DNA from: Closterium sp. NIES-65
Lineage: Eukaryota > Streptophyta > Zygnematophyceae > Desmidiales > Closteriaceae
Direction of reading: 5' to 3'
DNA: 64,000 nt
NCBI GenBank assembly: GCA_948144175.1
Contig: CANXME010002337.1
Coordinates: 5,001 to 69,000 of the forward strand
A program made the position numbers and the translations under genes. Under the pieces are notes generated by a model. It saw only the letters and a program-made list of their open reading frames with translations, did not search any database and had not been told where the DNA came from. Below are positions 19,846 to 30,300 of the stretch, one piece after another (the stretch's first letter is position 1; every line of letters starts with the position of its first letter).

Positions 19846-20675
19846 TGTTGGTGCAACCCTACGGTTTGCACTCGGCTTGTTGTCCGTGTGCGTGCATGTG
19901 TGTGTGTATGGAATGGTATGAGGGCATGGGATAATATATATTTCATGCTTATAATTGTGTGTGAATGTTGAGTCATGATGTCGAGTGTGTGTGTCGAGTC
20001 AATAGCGAGTTATCGCTAGACGCGTGTTACGCGGTCGTTTGTGTCTCGCGCGCGGTTTCTATTTTTGTCGTGCGCGGTTTCTATTTTGTCCTGTGTCGAA
20101 CGTTCGGTGTGTCGCAGGTGTGTGCAGCAGATCCATCAAGAACTCAAGGATGAGTTTGTGATGAAGAGCCCGAGCCTTGGTGTCAAGCCTCAAGTGATTT
20201 CGAAGCTCGCCAAAAGGGTACACCTCAAGATATTGAAGATAGTTACATTACTTTGTGTAGTGTAACATTTCACTTGGTGTAGGCCCTAGTGAAGGGTAGT
20301 TTCGAGACCCTTCTTGGTTGGGGACAGTGTGGCACTGTTCCACATCACTGTACCTCGGCTCTTGGGGTTTGTAGGAGCTGGGAGTCATTCCCAACTCGTA
20401 ACTCTTCATATCTCTTCCTATTTTGTGTTCTAAGACTATAGTGGCTGCCATAGTGCCGTTCGTTCAAACCGACACTGTGTCGTCAATACTTGGTGAAATT
20501 GTGCGATCTAAATTGCCTATTGTAGGCGACGTTCAGACGCTCCAGATCCAAGTTGAAACAGGTCATTTGAGGTTTTAACCAGAACGCTATGAACATTTGA
20601 AGCCGCTGTGCAGAAATCCGGCTGTGCACTCTATCTTTCGTTTTAGGCACATTGGAGCCTATTGTGACTATAACA
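19846..20675 (+). repeat. 5' LTR of element D
   Basis: 830 bp. Contains ATAATATATATTTC (19930s) as a possible TATA region and a duplicated GCGCGGTTTCTATTTT block (20049-20090). Confidence 0.95.
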
Positions 20676-20709
20676 AGTGGTATCAGAGCCCCTTGGAGCA
20701 GTTTCGACA

Positions 20710-23592
20710 ATGGCTGGACCTGAGGAAAGGGGTGGCAGAGGTGCTGGTGGTAGAGGAGAAGCCCAAGCTCAAGGCCAACCCCGTGATTCAGCCATGGCGC
20801 CTGTGCAATCAAGTGTTGGCCCATCTAGGGATGACCCTAGAGTGTTTGGCCTTGACAAGTTCAATGGTGACAACTTTGCTGAGTGGTCCTTCAGAATGGA
20901 GAACATACTTGACCACTATGACCTGCTGGAGGTAATGGAAGGAACGGAGAAGCGTCCCGAGAACGACCCGGAGAAGAGCCCGTGGGTGCGGAAGAGCACA
21001 CAAGGCTACCTCCTACTTGGGCAAGCGTTGGGGAGCAGCCAAATCCGTCACATCAAGCCTTTCCAGCGTGAACCAGAGAAGGGACCAAAGGCATGGGCTG
21101 CTCTCAAGGGTGTACACGCTCCTGCAACAACGGCGGTAGCTGTGGTGTTGGAACGGCAAATGGCGACACTACGAATTGAAGAGGATGAAGCGGTTGAAGA
21201 AGGGGTGCAGAAATTCTTCGACTTGTTGACGCGGCTTGAGGGAGCTGATTTGAACCATAGTGAGCTCCAAAAGAAGACCAAGTTGCTGGCCCTACTCCCT
21301 GAGTCATGGTCCTCGCTCATCATCAACCTTAATCGCGACTTGCCCCGCCTCTCGCTTGAAGACGTGAAGCGAGCTATCCTTCAAGAGGATTTCTGCCGCC
21401 GTGAGTTGGTGAGTGCGGATGGCGCTGGGGCAGCGAGCATCGGCCGTGGATATGGTCGAGGAAGAGGTAGAGGACGAGGGGGAGGAAGGTTTGGTGGCAG
21501 CAACTTCGGCGGAGGCCGCGGGAGTGGCGGTTACGGCAGCGACGACAAGAGCTACGGACGCGGTCGCGGCCGATTCGACGGCGAGTGTCACTATTGCCAC
21601 AAGAGCGGACACATGTGGCGCGACTGCTACAAACTCCCTGATGGTTGGACCCCTGCTCAAGGCCAAGAGGGTAGAGGAGCAAGAGGAGGGAGAGGAAGAG
21701 GCCGTGGAGGCCGTGGCGGTCGCGGTGGCGGAGCTGCAAACATGAAGAGCGGAGACAACGACAAGGACCCGAGCAACGATCGGTACCCGGGTCTATTCTA
21801 CTTCGTGTCGACGCAAGTACCGACTGGTCCAGAGAAGGATGAAGGCTTTGAGGAGCCAGCAGCTGTGGAGAAGGTGACTCTACACCCTTTGGACTATTGG
21901 GTGATCGATAGTGGCGCTACCTATAGCATGACACCTCGCCCGGACTTGCTCACCGAACTCGAACCGTCACCGGTGAAGCATGTCACATCGGCTTTGGGGC
22001 AGCGAGCGGAGGTGAAAGGCATTGGCAAGGCCATGTTCAAGGGTGCTGATGGGAAGATGGTGGGCCTCAAGAACGTGCTTTGGGTGCCCAGCCTTGCTGC
22101 GAACCTGATCTCCGTGCGGCGGTTGGCAAAGGCCGGCATGGACACGAACTCGAAGGGAGCCAAGACCTACATCGCAAGGCTTGGCGATCGAATTATTTGG
22201 GACCTTCATGAGGAAAGGGATGTCTACAACGAGATGTGGCAGATCCCAGTGGTCCCTATGCCTAAGGAGAGGCAAGTGGCAGCAAGCATCAGCACCAAGG
22301 ATGGAGCGGTTGGTAGCGACGATGGCGCGAACGGTCGCGCTAAGGAGAATGAGCTCAAGAAGAGCAAACCTGGAGGGACCAGCAAGTTCGGTGAACCTAT
22401 GGAGAGAGGTGCAGCAGCCAAGGAGCAGCAAAAGGGTGAGGAGAACCCCGAGGCAGCAGCGGAGGAGGACTACGGAGAGAGTATGTGGGGCGCTATTGCG
22501 AGCGCGGCATTCTCCAATCCAACTTCGGCTATGGGGGAGTGTGATTGGCTCACCTTGCATCGGCGCATGGGGCATGTGGCCCTGCCCATCTTGCAGCAGC
22601 TAGTACAGAATGAGATGGTTGCTGGCATACGTGTGAAGGGGGAGCCCGATGAGGTACTTGGCTGCCCGACGTGCATGCAAGCCAAGTTCACCCGTTTCCC
22701 ATTCTCTAGTTCGGAGGCAACGGCTAAGGCACCACTTGATGAGGTGGTGATGGACGTGGTAGGCCCCCTGAAGCTTGGAGCTGCTGGAGCTGAGTACTTC
22801 CTCACTATTGTGGACGTCTACACCCGTATGACTTGGGTGTACGTGCTGGCCAAGAAGAGCGACGTGGCTGAAACGTTGAAGGCGGATTGGTTCCCGATGG
22901 TGGAGCGGCAACAAGACCGTCTAGTCAAGTCAATCCGCACCGATCGAGGGGGAGAGTTCCTGAGCAAGGAGATTGGGTTGTGGCTGAAGAAGAATGGTAT
23001 TCGGCACTCCCTCACCATGCCATACTCCCCTGCAATGAACGGCATCGCCGAGCGAGCGAACCGCACAATCACGGAGGCGGCACGCGGGTTGCTCATTGAA
23101 GACGGGCTACCCGACTATTTCTGGCCTGATGCGGTGCGGAGCGCGTGTGTGGCCAAGAACCGAGCCTTGACTCATGTGGGAGCAGACAAATGGGTGCCCT
23201 ATGTGGAGTGGCTAGGAAGGAAGCCAAAGGTGGATATGCTTTGGGTGTTCGGGTGCATGTGCATGGCGCTCGTGCCTAGGCATCTTCGGCACAACAAGCT
23301 TGGTGCCAAGGCGGTGTGGGCCGTGCACTTGGGCATGGCTCAAAACAGCAAGGGATGGCTTCTTTGGGACCCATTCACCAAGAAGTTCTTGGTGAGCAGG
23401 GACTGCAAGTTCATGGAGAACTTCATGTACAAAGATTGGAAGGCGGAGAATGAGGCGAAGATAGGCGTGCGGTTTGGGGAGGTGAAGAGTTCCGGTTTGG
23501 AGCATGAGGAGCTGCCTTTGGAGCTGAGCAGCGGCAGCACAACCACAAGGCAATCCTCCCTTGTGAATGGGGAGAGGAGGCCAATGATGTAG
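20710..23592 (+). CDS. Element D Gag, protease and integrase
   Basis: I place the start at the ATG at 20710, 32 bases past the primer site. Gag carries F-N-G-D-N-F-A-E-W-S-F-R-M (about residues 45-57), Arg/Gly-rich tracts and a canonical zinc knuckle C-H-Y-C-x4-H-x4-C from residue 293. Protease has V-I-D-S-G-A-T with Asp400. Integrase has HHCC (about residues 615-655) and D, D, E in MDVVGPL, RTDRGGEF and NGIAERANR (about 680, 745 and 782), all intact. The frame ends at 23592, about 20 bases after it slips out of phase with the reverse transcriptase frame. The products would make the particle, process it and insert the cDNA. Confidence 0.92.
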   Translation: MAGPEERGGRGAGGRGEAQAQGQPRDSAMAPVQSSVGPSRDDPRVFGLDKFNGDNFAEWSFRMENILDHYDLLEVMEGTEKRPENDPEKSPWVRKSTQGYLLLGQALGSSQIRHIKPFQREPEKGPKAWAALKGVHAPATTAVAVVLERQMATLRIEEDEAVEEGVQKFFDLLTRLEGADLNHSELQKKTKLLALLPESWSSLIINLNRDLPRLSLEDVKRAILQEDFCRRELVSADGAGAASIGRGYGRGRGRGRGGGRFGGSNFGGGRGSGGYGSDDKSYGRGRGRFDGECHYCHKSGHMWRDCYKLPDGWTPAQGQEGRGARGGRGRGRGGRGGRGGGAANMKSGDNDKDPSNDRYPGLFYFVSTQVPTGPEKDEGFEEPAAVEKVTLHPLDYWVIDSGATYSMTPRPDLLTELEPSPVKHVTSALGQRAEVKGIGKAMFKGADGKMVGLKNVLWVPSLAANLISVRRLAKAGMDTNSKGAKTYIARLGDRIIWDLHEERDVYNEMWQIPVVPMPKERQVAASISTKDGAVGSDDGANGRAKENELKKSKPGGTSKFGEPMERGAAAKEQQKGEENPEAAAEEDYGESMWGAIASAAFSNPTSAMGECDWLTLHRRMGHVALPILQQLVQNEMVAGIRVKGEPDEVLGCPTCMQAKFTRFPFSSSEATAKAPLDEVVMDVVGPLKLGAAGAEYFLTIVDVYTRMTWVYVLAKKSDVAETLKADWFPMVERQQDRLVKSIRTDRGGEFLSKEIGLWLKKNGIRHSLTMPYSPAMNGIAERANRTITEAARGLLIEDGLPDYFWPDAVRSACVAKNRALTHVGADKWVPYVEWLGRKPKVDMLWVFGCMCMALVPRHLRHNKLGAKAVWAVHLGMAQNSKGWLLWDPFTKKFLVSRDCKFMENFMYKDWKAENEAKIGVRFGEVKSSGLEHEELPLELSSGSTTTRQSSLVNGERRPMM

Positions 23593-23609
23593 AGGAAGAA
23601 GAGGAGGAG

Positions 23610-25475
23610 GTGCAGCAAGTGAGCGAGCGTGCACCGTCACTCCCTTCCCGTACTACGAGTGCTCCACGGATTCGAGCCACACCGCAGCAACGCCAAGGCC
23701 TTCAAGTCCCTGCAGCTGAGGAGGAAGGAAGGGGCAAGAGGAGAGTTCAACCCCCTAATAGGCTGACCTATGATGCGCTGGGAAAGCAGGGCAAGACAGC
23801 CCTGGCCGGAGCGGCAATGATGGTCGGAGACGACGAGGAGAGTGACTACGAGGAGTGTGCCTTCGCGTTCTTCTCTTCGGTGGAGATGCCGGGAGAACCA
23901 GCAACTCTCAAGGAGGCTTTGGAGAGTAGTGATGCTGAGGAGTGGAAGAAGGCCATAGAGAGTGAGCTGAAGAGCATCAAGGAGAATGACACGTTTGAAT
24001 TGGTGGAGCTACCGGAGGGGCGTACGGCGATAACGTCCAAGTGGCTCTTCAAAATCAAGTCGGATGCCGACGGCAAGATCGAGCGCTACAAGTCTAGGCT
24101 TGTAGCCAAGGGGTACCAGCAGAAGGAGAAGGTGGAATTCAAGGAGCTGTTTGCCCCTGTGGTGAAGCCGACGACGCTGCGAACCCTATTCGCGGGAGCC
24201 GCCATCAAAGGATGGGTAGTAAAACAAATGGACATCGTAACGGCATTCCTTAACGGCATCCTTGAGGAGGAGATTTTTATGGCGCAGCCAGAGGGGTTTG
24301 ATGATGGTAGTGGCAGAGTGTGGAAGCTGAAGAAGGCCCTCTATGGGCTGAAGCAGGCCCCTATGCAATGGTACATGAAGCTGCGCGAAGTGTTGGAGGG
24401 GATCGGCTTCACTCCCTCAACGGCCGATCACTCCTTGTTCATGCTTGGCGAGGGGGAGCAGAGGAGCTTCATGGTGGTTTATGTGGATGACATTCTTATA
24501 TTCTCACCCTCCTCTGACCTTGTGAAGGAGGTGATGCTGAAGCTGCATGACAAGTTCAAGTGCAAGTCCCTTGGTGACGTGAACTTCTACCTTGGGCTCC
24601 ACATCGAACGAGACGTGGAGAAGCGGAGCATGCGAGTGCACCAACGGAAGTACCTGGAGGCGTTGGCTGCCAACTTCAGCCAGAGTGAAGGTCATGTGGC
24701 TACTCCCTTTCCCTCTGGGTTCAAGTGTGTGAAGGGACCAGAGGAGGAGAGCGTTTGTGAAGAGGAGAGGCACTGTTTTCACTCGTTGGTGGGCAGCCTC
24801 ATGTATGCGGCGGTAAACACCCGACCGGACGTCGCGTTTGCTACCGGGCAGCTGGCTAGGGTTGTGCAATGCCCTAATGAGGAGCAGGTAGCAGCTGGAA
24901 TGAGGGTGGCCAAGTATCTTGGCCAAACACCGACCGTTGGGCTGCAATACTCGGCGGCGGCACAAAGGCGCCAAAAGGGCGCGAATGGTGTTGAACCCGG
25001 GCGTTTGTTCCTCACCGCCTACTCGGATGCGTCATATGCATCGGAACCAGAGGACATGACAAGTGTGGGAGGCTTCATATGCTGTGTTGGTGGAGGCCCA
25101 ACTGCTTGGGAGAGCAAGAAGCAGGTTGACCAAGCTTTGAGCTCGGTGGAGTCCGAGTACATGGCACTCTTCCGTGCCGTACGGGAGATTGTGTGCCAGC
25201 GGCGTTTGTTGGCTGAATTGGGGGAGGAGCAGCAAGGACCTACCCCACTCTACTGTGACAGCCAGGGTGCCATTGCTCTTGCTAAGAACCCTGTGTTGCA
25301 TGGACTCACAAAGCACATGAGGGTGAAGTGGCATTGGACGAGGAGCATGGTGACCGCGGGTGAAGTTGAGTTGCGGTACGTGAAGACCACGGGGCAGCCG
25401 GCTGACATGATGACTAGGCTGGTGGAGCAGCAGCATTGGAAGTGTTGCAAGCTGGCTGGGATGGCTCTGAACTGA
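23610..25475 (+). CDS. Element D reverse transcriptase and RNase H
   Basis: Continues the polyprotein in the -1 phase; the two frames overlap near 23568-23590 in a GGGGAGAGGAGG context. The first ATG at 23610 is probably not a real start. Reverse transcriptase shows the W-L-F-K-I-K block, T-A-F-L-N-G, Y-G-L-K-Q-A-P and catalytic Y-V-D-D (24481-24492). RNase H shows D-A-S-Y (about 25027), V-E-S-E-Y (about 25148) and Y-C-D-S-Q-G (about 25252). All are intact and the frame ends in a normal stop about 40 bases before the 3' LTR. Confidence 0.92.
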   Translation: MQQVSERAPSLPSRTTSAPRIRATPQQRQGLQVPAAEEEGRGKRRVQPPNRLTYDALGKQGKTALAGAAMMVGDDEESDYEECAFAFFSSVEMPGEPATLKEALESSDAEEWKKAIESELKSIKENDTFELVELPEGRTAITSKWLFKIKSDADGKIERYKSRLVAKGYQQKEKVEFKELFAPVVKPTTLRTLFAGAAIKGWVVKQMDIVTAFLNGILEEEIFMAQPEGFDDGSGRVWKLKKALYGLKQAPMQWYMKLREVLEGIGFTPSTADHSLFMLGEGEQRSFMVVYVDDILIFSPSSDLVKEVMLKLHDKFKCKSLGDVNFYLGLHIERDVEKRSMRVHQRKYLEALAANFSQSEGHVATPFPSGFKCVKGPEEESVCEEERHCFHSLVGSLMYAAVNTRPDVAFATGQLARVVQCPNEEQVAAGMRVAKYLGQTPTVGLQYSAAAQRRQKGANGVEPGRLFLTAYSDASYASEPEDMTSVGGFICCVGGGPTAWESKKQVDQALSSVESEYMALFRAVREIVCQRRLLAELGEEQQGPTPLYCDSQGAIALAKNPVLHGLTKHMRVKWHWTRSMVTAGEVELRYVKTTGQPADMMTRLVEQQHWKCCKLAGMALN

Positions 25476-25516
25476 GAGAGCAACATATCCTAAGGCCAAC
25501 AATCCGAGGGGGAGTT

Positions 25517-26338
25517 TGTTGGTGCAACCCTACGGTTTGCACTCGGCTTGTTGTCCGTGTGCGTGCATGTGTGTGTGTATGGAATGGTATGAGGGCATGG
25601 GATAATATATATTTCATGCTTATAACTGTGTGTGAATGTTGAGTCATGATGTCGAGTGTGTGTGTCGAGTCAAGAGCGAGTTATCGCTAGACGCGTGTTA
25701 CGCGGTCGTTTGTGTCTCGCACGCGGTTTCTATTTTGTCGTACGCGGTTTCTATTTTGTCCTGTGTCGAACGTTCGGCGTGTCGCAGGTGTGTGTAGAAG
25801 ACCCATCAAGAACTCAAGGATGAGTTTGTGATGAAGAGTCCGAGCCTTGGTGTCAAGCCTCAAGTGATTTTGAAGCTCGCCAAAAGGGTGCACCTCAAGA
25901 TATTGAAGACAGTTACATTACTTTGTGTAGTGTAACATTTCACTTGGTGTAGGCCCTAGTGAAGGGTAGTTTCGAGACCCTTCGTGGTTGGGGACAGTGT
26001 GGCACTGTTCCACATCACTGTACCTTGGCTTTTGGGGTTTGTAGGAGCTGGGAGTCATTCCCAACTCGTAACTCTTCCTAACTCTTCCTATCTTGTGTTC
26101 TAAGACTATGTTGCTGCCATAGTGCCGTTCGTTCAAACCGACGCTGTGTCGTCAATACTTGGTCAAATCGTGCGATCTAAATTGCCTAGTGTAGGCGAGA
26201 ATAAGACGCTCCAGATCCAATGAAGTCATTTGATGTTCTGACCAGAACGCTATGAACGTTTGAAGCCGCTGTGCAAAAATCCGACTGTGCACTCTATCTT
26301 TCGTTTTAGGCACATTGGAGCCTACTGTGACTATAACA
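25517..26338 (+). repeat. 3' LTR of element D
   Basis: 822 bp, highly similar to 19846-20675 with scattered substitutions and small indels. Confidence 0.95.
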
Positions 26339-26340
26339 TT

Positions 26341-27203
26341 AGCCGCCCCTGCAGGCCCGTCAGGCCCGCGAGCCGCCCCTGCAGGCCCGTCAGGCCAGAG
26401 CGCCGCCCCTGCAGGCCCGTCAGGCCCGCCAGCCGTCCCTGCAGGCCCGTCAGGTCCGCTAGCCGCCTCTGCAGGCCCGTCAGGCCCGCGAGCCGCCCCT
26501 GCAGGCCTGTCAGGCCCGCGAGCCGCCCCTGCAGACCCGTCAGGCCAGGTCGCCGCCCTGCGCGTCGCGCTCGCTGCCCGCGCGTCGCGCTGCAGCCCCG
26601 CGCGTCGCGTTCGAAGCCCGTGCGTCGCGCTGCAGCCCCGCGCGTCGCGTTCGCTGCCCGCGCATCGCGCTGCAGCCCCGCGCGCCGCGCCCGTAGCTTG
26701 CGCAGCGAGCTGCAGCCTCGCGCGCCGCGGCTGCCCCTGTTCCTCGCGGCTGCCCCTGGACGCCGCCCTGCAACAGCTGCCACCGTCGCTCCTGCAGCAG
26801 CTGCCACGGAGCGCCCTGCCACAGTCACGGCCCTACCCAGCAGCAGCTGCCGCGGAGCCTTCTGCCGCCGTCGCGGCCCAGCCCTGCAGCAGCTATCGCG
26901 GAGCCTCCTGTCGCGGTCGCGGCCCTGCCCTGCAGCAGCTGCCGCGGAGCCTCCTGCCGCGTTCGCGGCCCCGCCCTGCAGCAGCTGCCGCGAAGCCTTC
27001 TGCCGCCATTGCGGCCCCGCCCTGCAGCTGTCACGGCCCCGCCCTGCAGCTGTCACGGCCCCGCCCTGCAGCAGCTGTCGCGGACCTGCCCTACCGCCGA
27101 CATGGCCCTCCTCTGCCGCAGCTATAGCGGCCCCACCGTCGCCGCCGTTGTGCGCCTGCCCTTCCCGCCACTGGTGAGCACCTACCTTGTTCGTGCGCTG
27201 CCG

Positions 27204-27247
<44 letters not shown>

Positions 27248-27270
27248 CGTGCCTGCCTGCCGCGCCTGCC
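26341..27270. repeat. Tandem repeats in element E leader
   Basis: Seven 30-bp units (AGCCGCCCCTGCAGGCCCGT plus CAGGCCCGCG) at 26341-26550, then CGCGTCGCGCTGCAGCCC units to about 26720, CAGCAGCTGCCGCGGAGCC-type units to about 27110, and a CCTG microsatellite at 27202-27260. Open frames on both strands follow from the repeats. Confidence 0.8.
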
Positions 27271-27349
27271 CTGCACGCGCTGCTGCTGCTACTACTGCTA
27301 TTTCTACTACTGCTATTGCTACTGCTACTGCTATTGCTGCTACTGACGG

Positions 27350-30300
27350 TGGCCAGATGCAGCTCCAGCTACGTCCGCGTGAGTCCCTCACGCCCCAGCA
27401 ACTTAGTGAGTGGTACGCTAGTTGGGGTTGTAGGGGTGGCCGCGCTGCTACTGCTGCTAAAACTGTTACTGCTGCTACTGTTGCTACTACTGCTACTGCT
27501 ACTACTGGCGGTGGCCAGATGCAGCTCCAGCGACGTGCGCACGAGTCTCGCACGCCCCAGCAGCTTAGTGAGTGGTACGCTAGTTGGGTTGTCGCGGTAG
27601 CCGTCGTAGCTGTCGCCTTGGAGCTGGTCAATTGGGAGAGTCTGGCAGTGGCCAGCTGCAGCTGCAGCGGCGTCCACGCGAGACACTTACGTCCCAGCAG
27701 CTTCACGAGTGGTACGCTCAGAGTAGAGGGTTCCTGAGTACCGTTCGCTACCCGTACGTCATTCGCACTAGTGCTCGGACTGGTCAGGCTTGCGGGACGC
27801 TCAGTCACACAGAGTCCCGCTGCTTTGCCCGTCTGAGCGACGCCTGGCGTACCGAGTTTGGCGACAAGGCTGAGCTCCCCAACTGGGTGGAGCTCCTTGG
27901 GCAGAGGGTAGATATCTTTGCTCTTGACTATGATGCTATTCTCACTGCCATGTATGCATTGCCTACTAGTGCTGACCGTGCCTGTTACCTGTGCGTACCG
28001 CCTGACCCAGGTATAGAGCCTGCTGCTCTAGGTGCTGGTGAGGCTGTTGCTCTAGGGGCTAGTGTGTCTCCTGCTCTAGGTACGGGTGAGACTGCTGCTC
28101 CAGGTGCTGGTGAGTCTGCTCTCTCTGGTACTGCGCCTGCTCAGGCCTTGTACACCTTCACACTTGACTCTGGTGCTTCTCGCTCCTTCTTTCTCGATAG
28201 CACCACCCTCACGCCGCTCAATCGGCCGGTTCCAGTCTCTCTGGCAGACCCCTCTGGGGGTCCAGTCCGTGCGACCTCTTCCACTATCCTCCCTTGTCCT
28301 GCTGTCTCGTCCGGCACACTGTCGGGTCTTCACCTCCCCTCGTTCTCTACGAACTTGGTGGCGAGTTTTGCGCTCCACGACGCGGGTGTTCACCAGTTCA
28401 CCCCTGCCTACGAGCGTGTGACACACTGCACGGTGCTCAGACGGGTCGTCACTTGGCTACCTTCACTCGGCAGCCGTTGTCGGGCCTGTACACAGTGACC
28501 ACTGAGTCCCCTCAGGTAGCTGCGTCTGTGTCTGCGTCAGGTCATTTGTCGGCCCCCTGCTCGTGTCGCGCCTTGTCGCACCAGACCCTCCTTTGGCACC
28601 ACCGCCTTGGTCACCCCTCGGTGCAGCGCCTTCGCAGCATGCACCGCCGTGTCCTTGTCTCTGGTCTTCCCAGGGTTCTCCCACCCCTCCCACCCTTGCC
28701 TGCTCCTCCCTGTCTTCCCTGTGTCGAGGGGCGGCAGTGCGCCGCTCCTCACTCCTCCTCGTTCCCTCCCACAGAGGCTCCCCTGCATACTCTCCACCTG
28801 GACGTGTGGGGCCCAGCCCGTGTCCGTGGACAGGGCCACGAGCGGTACTTCCTGCTGGTCGTCGATGACTACACGCGTTACACCACGGTCTTCCCCTTGC
28901 GCACCAAGGGTGAGGTCCCTGATGTCTTGATCCCCTGGATCCGCGCTGCTCGTCTCCAGCTCCGCGAGCGGTTCGGGACGGAGTTTCCTGTCCTGCATCT
29001 GCACTCTGACAGAGGTGGTGAGTTTTCCTCCGACCTCTTGGCAGCCATCTGTGAGGAGCACAGCATCACCCAGTCGTTCACGCTTCCGGCCTCTCCGCAG
29101 CAGAATGGGGTTGCTGAGCGCCGCATTGGCTTAGTCATGGAGGTCGCTCGTACCTCCATGATCCATGCGGCTGCCCCCCATTTTCTGTGGCCGTTTGCGG
29201 TCCGGTAGTCCGCGCATCAGCTCAACCTCTGGCCCCGTGTCTCCTCGCCGGAGACCTCGCCCACACTGGTGTGGACGGGGAAGGTTGGCGATGCGTCGCG
29301 TTTCCGGGTCTGGGGTGCTCGTGCCTTTGTCCGCGATACCACCGCGGACAAGCTCTCCGCCCGCGCTGTTCCATGTGTCTTCCTTGGCTTTGTCCTTGAC
29401 GCGCCTGATTGGCAGTTTTACCACCCCACCTCGCGCCGTGTCTTCCCCTCTCAGGACGTCACGTTCAACGAGTCGGTTCCCTTTTACCGTCTCGTCCCCT
29501 ACCGCACTGCCCCTCTCCCCTCCCCGCCTCTCTTCCTCGCTCCAGGTGCTCCCAAGGTAGACCCCCTCCCCACTCCCGGTCCTGCTCCTTCAGATTTTTC
29601 TCAGGTAGACCCTCCTCCCTTGACTGCGCCGGTTGAGGTCACTGGTGACTCAGGTCCTGCTGAGGGTGGTCCTGCTCAGGGTGCTGCTTCTGGGGGTGCT
29701 GAGCCTGGGGGTGCGGAGCCTGGGGGTGCTGAGCTTGGGGGTGCGGAGTCTGGAGCTGCTGAGGGTGCTGGAGCTGGGGGTTCTGGAGCTGCTGCGGGTG
29801 CTAGCGCTGGAGGTTCTGGAGCTGCTGCGGGTGTTGGCGCTGGAGGTTCTGGAGTTGCTGCGGGTGCTGGCGCTGGAGGTTCTGGAGTTGCTGCGGGTGC
29901 TGGCGCTGGAGGTTCTGGAGCTGCTGCGGGTGCTGGCGCTGGAGGTTCTGGAGCTGCTGCGGGTGCTGGCGCTGGAGGTTCTGGAGCTACTGCGGGTGCT
30001 GGCGCTGGAGGTTCTAGAGCTGCTGCGGGTGCTGGCGCTGAGGGTTCTGAGTTTGCTGTTGCGCGGTCTCCCTGGAGTAGCCGCCTTCGTCCGCGTGTGC
30101 CTCTCACCTCACAGCAGCTGCACGACTGGTACGGTCGCCGACAGGGTCGCGCTTTTAGAGCTCGGGGCTCTGCCGATGGAGGTGTTTCTGCTATCGTCAC
30201 TGGAGCTGGGAGTGGTGCTGGTCCCGGAGGTGCTCATAATGGAGGTACTGGAGCTGCTGGGGCTGGAGGTGCTGCTGAGCTTGAGGGTGCTGCTGCTAGA

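Larger units (their letters stand above)
19846..26338 (+). mobile_element. Element D: nearly intact copia retrotransposon, second clade
   Basis: LTRs of 830 and 822 bp (TGTTGG...ATAACA), primer site TGGTATCAGAGC at 20678, polypurine tract GAGGGGGAG just before 25517. Gag-Pol fills the interior and is interrupted by one frameshift. No target duplication is visible: AATCC precedes the 5' LTR and TTAGC follows the 3' LTR. One flank has therefore been changed by deletion or recombination. Its LTRs and Gag differ clearly from the short-LTR group. Confidence 0.95.

Noticed and set aside
19488-19934. 148-codon Gly-rich frame over the 22-bp minisatellite
   Set aside because: Repeat-driven frame that runs into the LTR of element D.
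26260-27177. 305- and 270-codon frames in the element E leader
   Set aside because: Products of tandem GC-rich repeats open on both strands, overlapping the LTR of D; no Gag motif.
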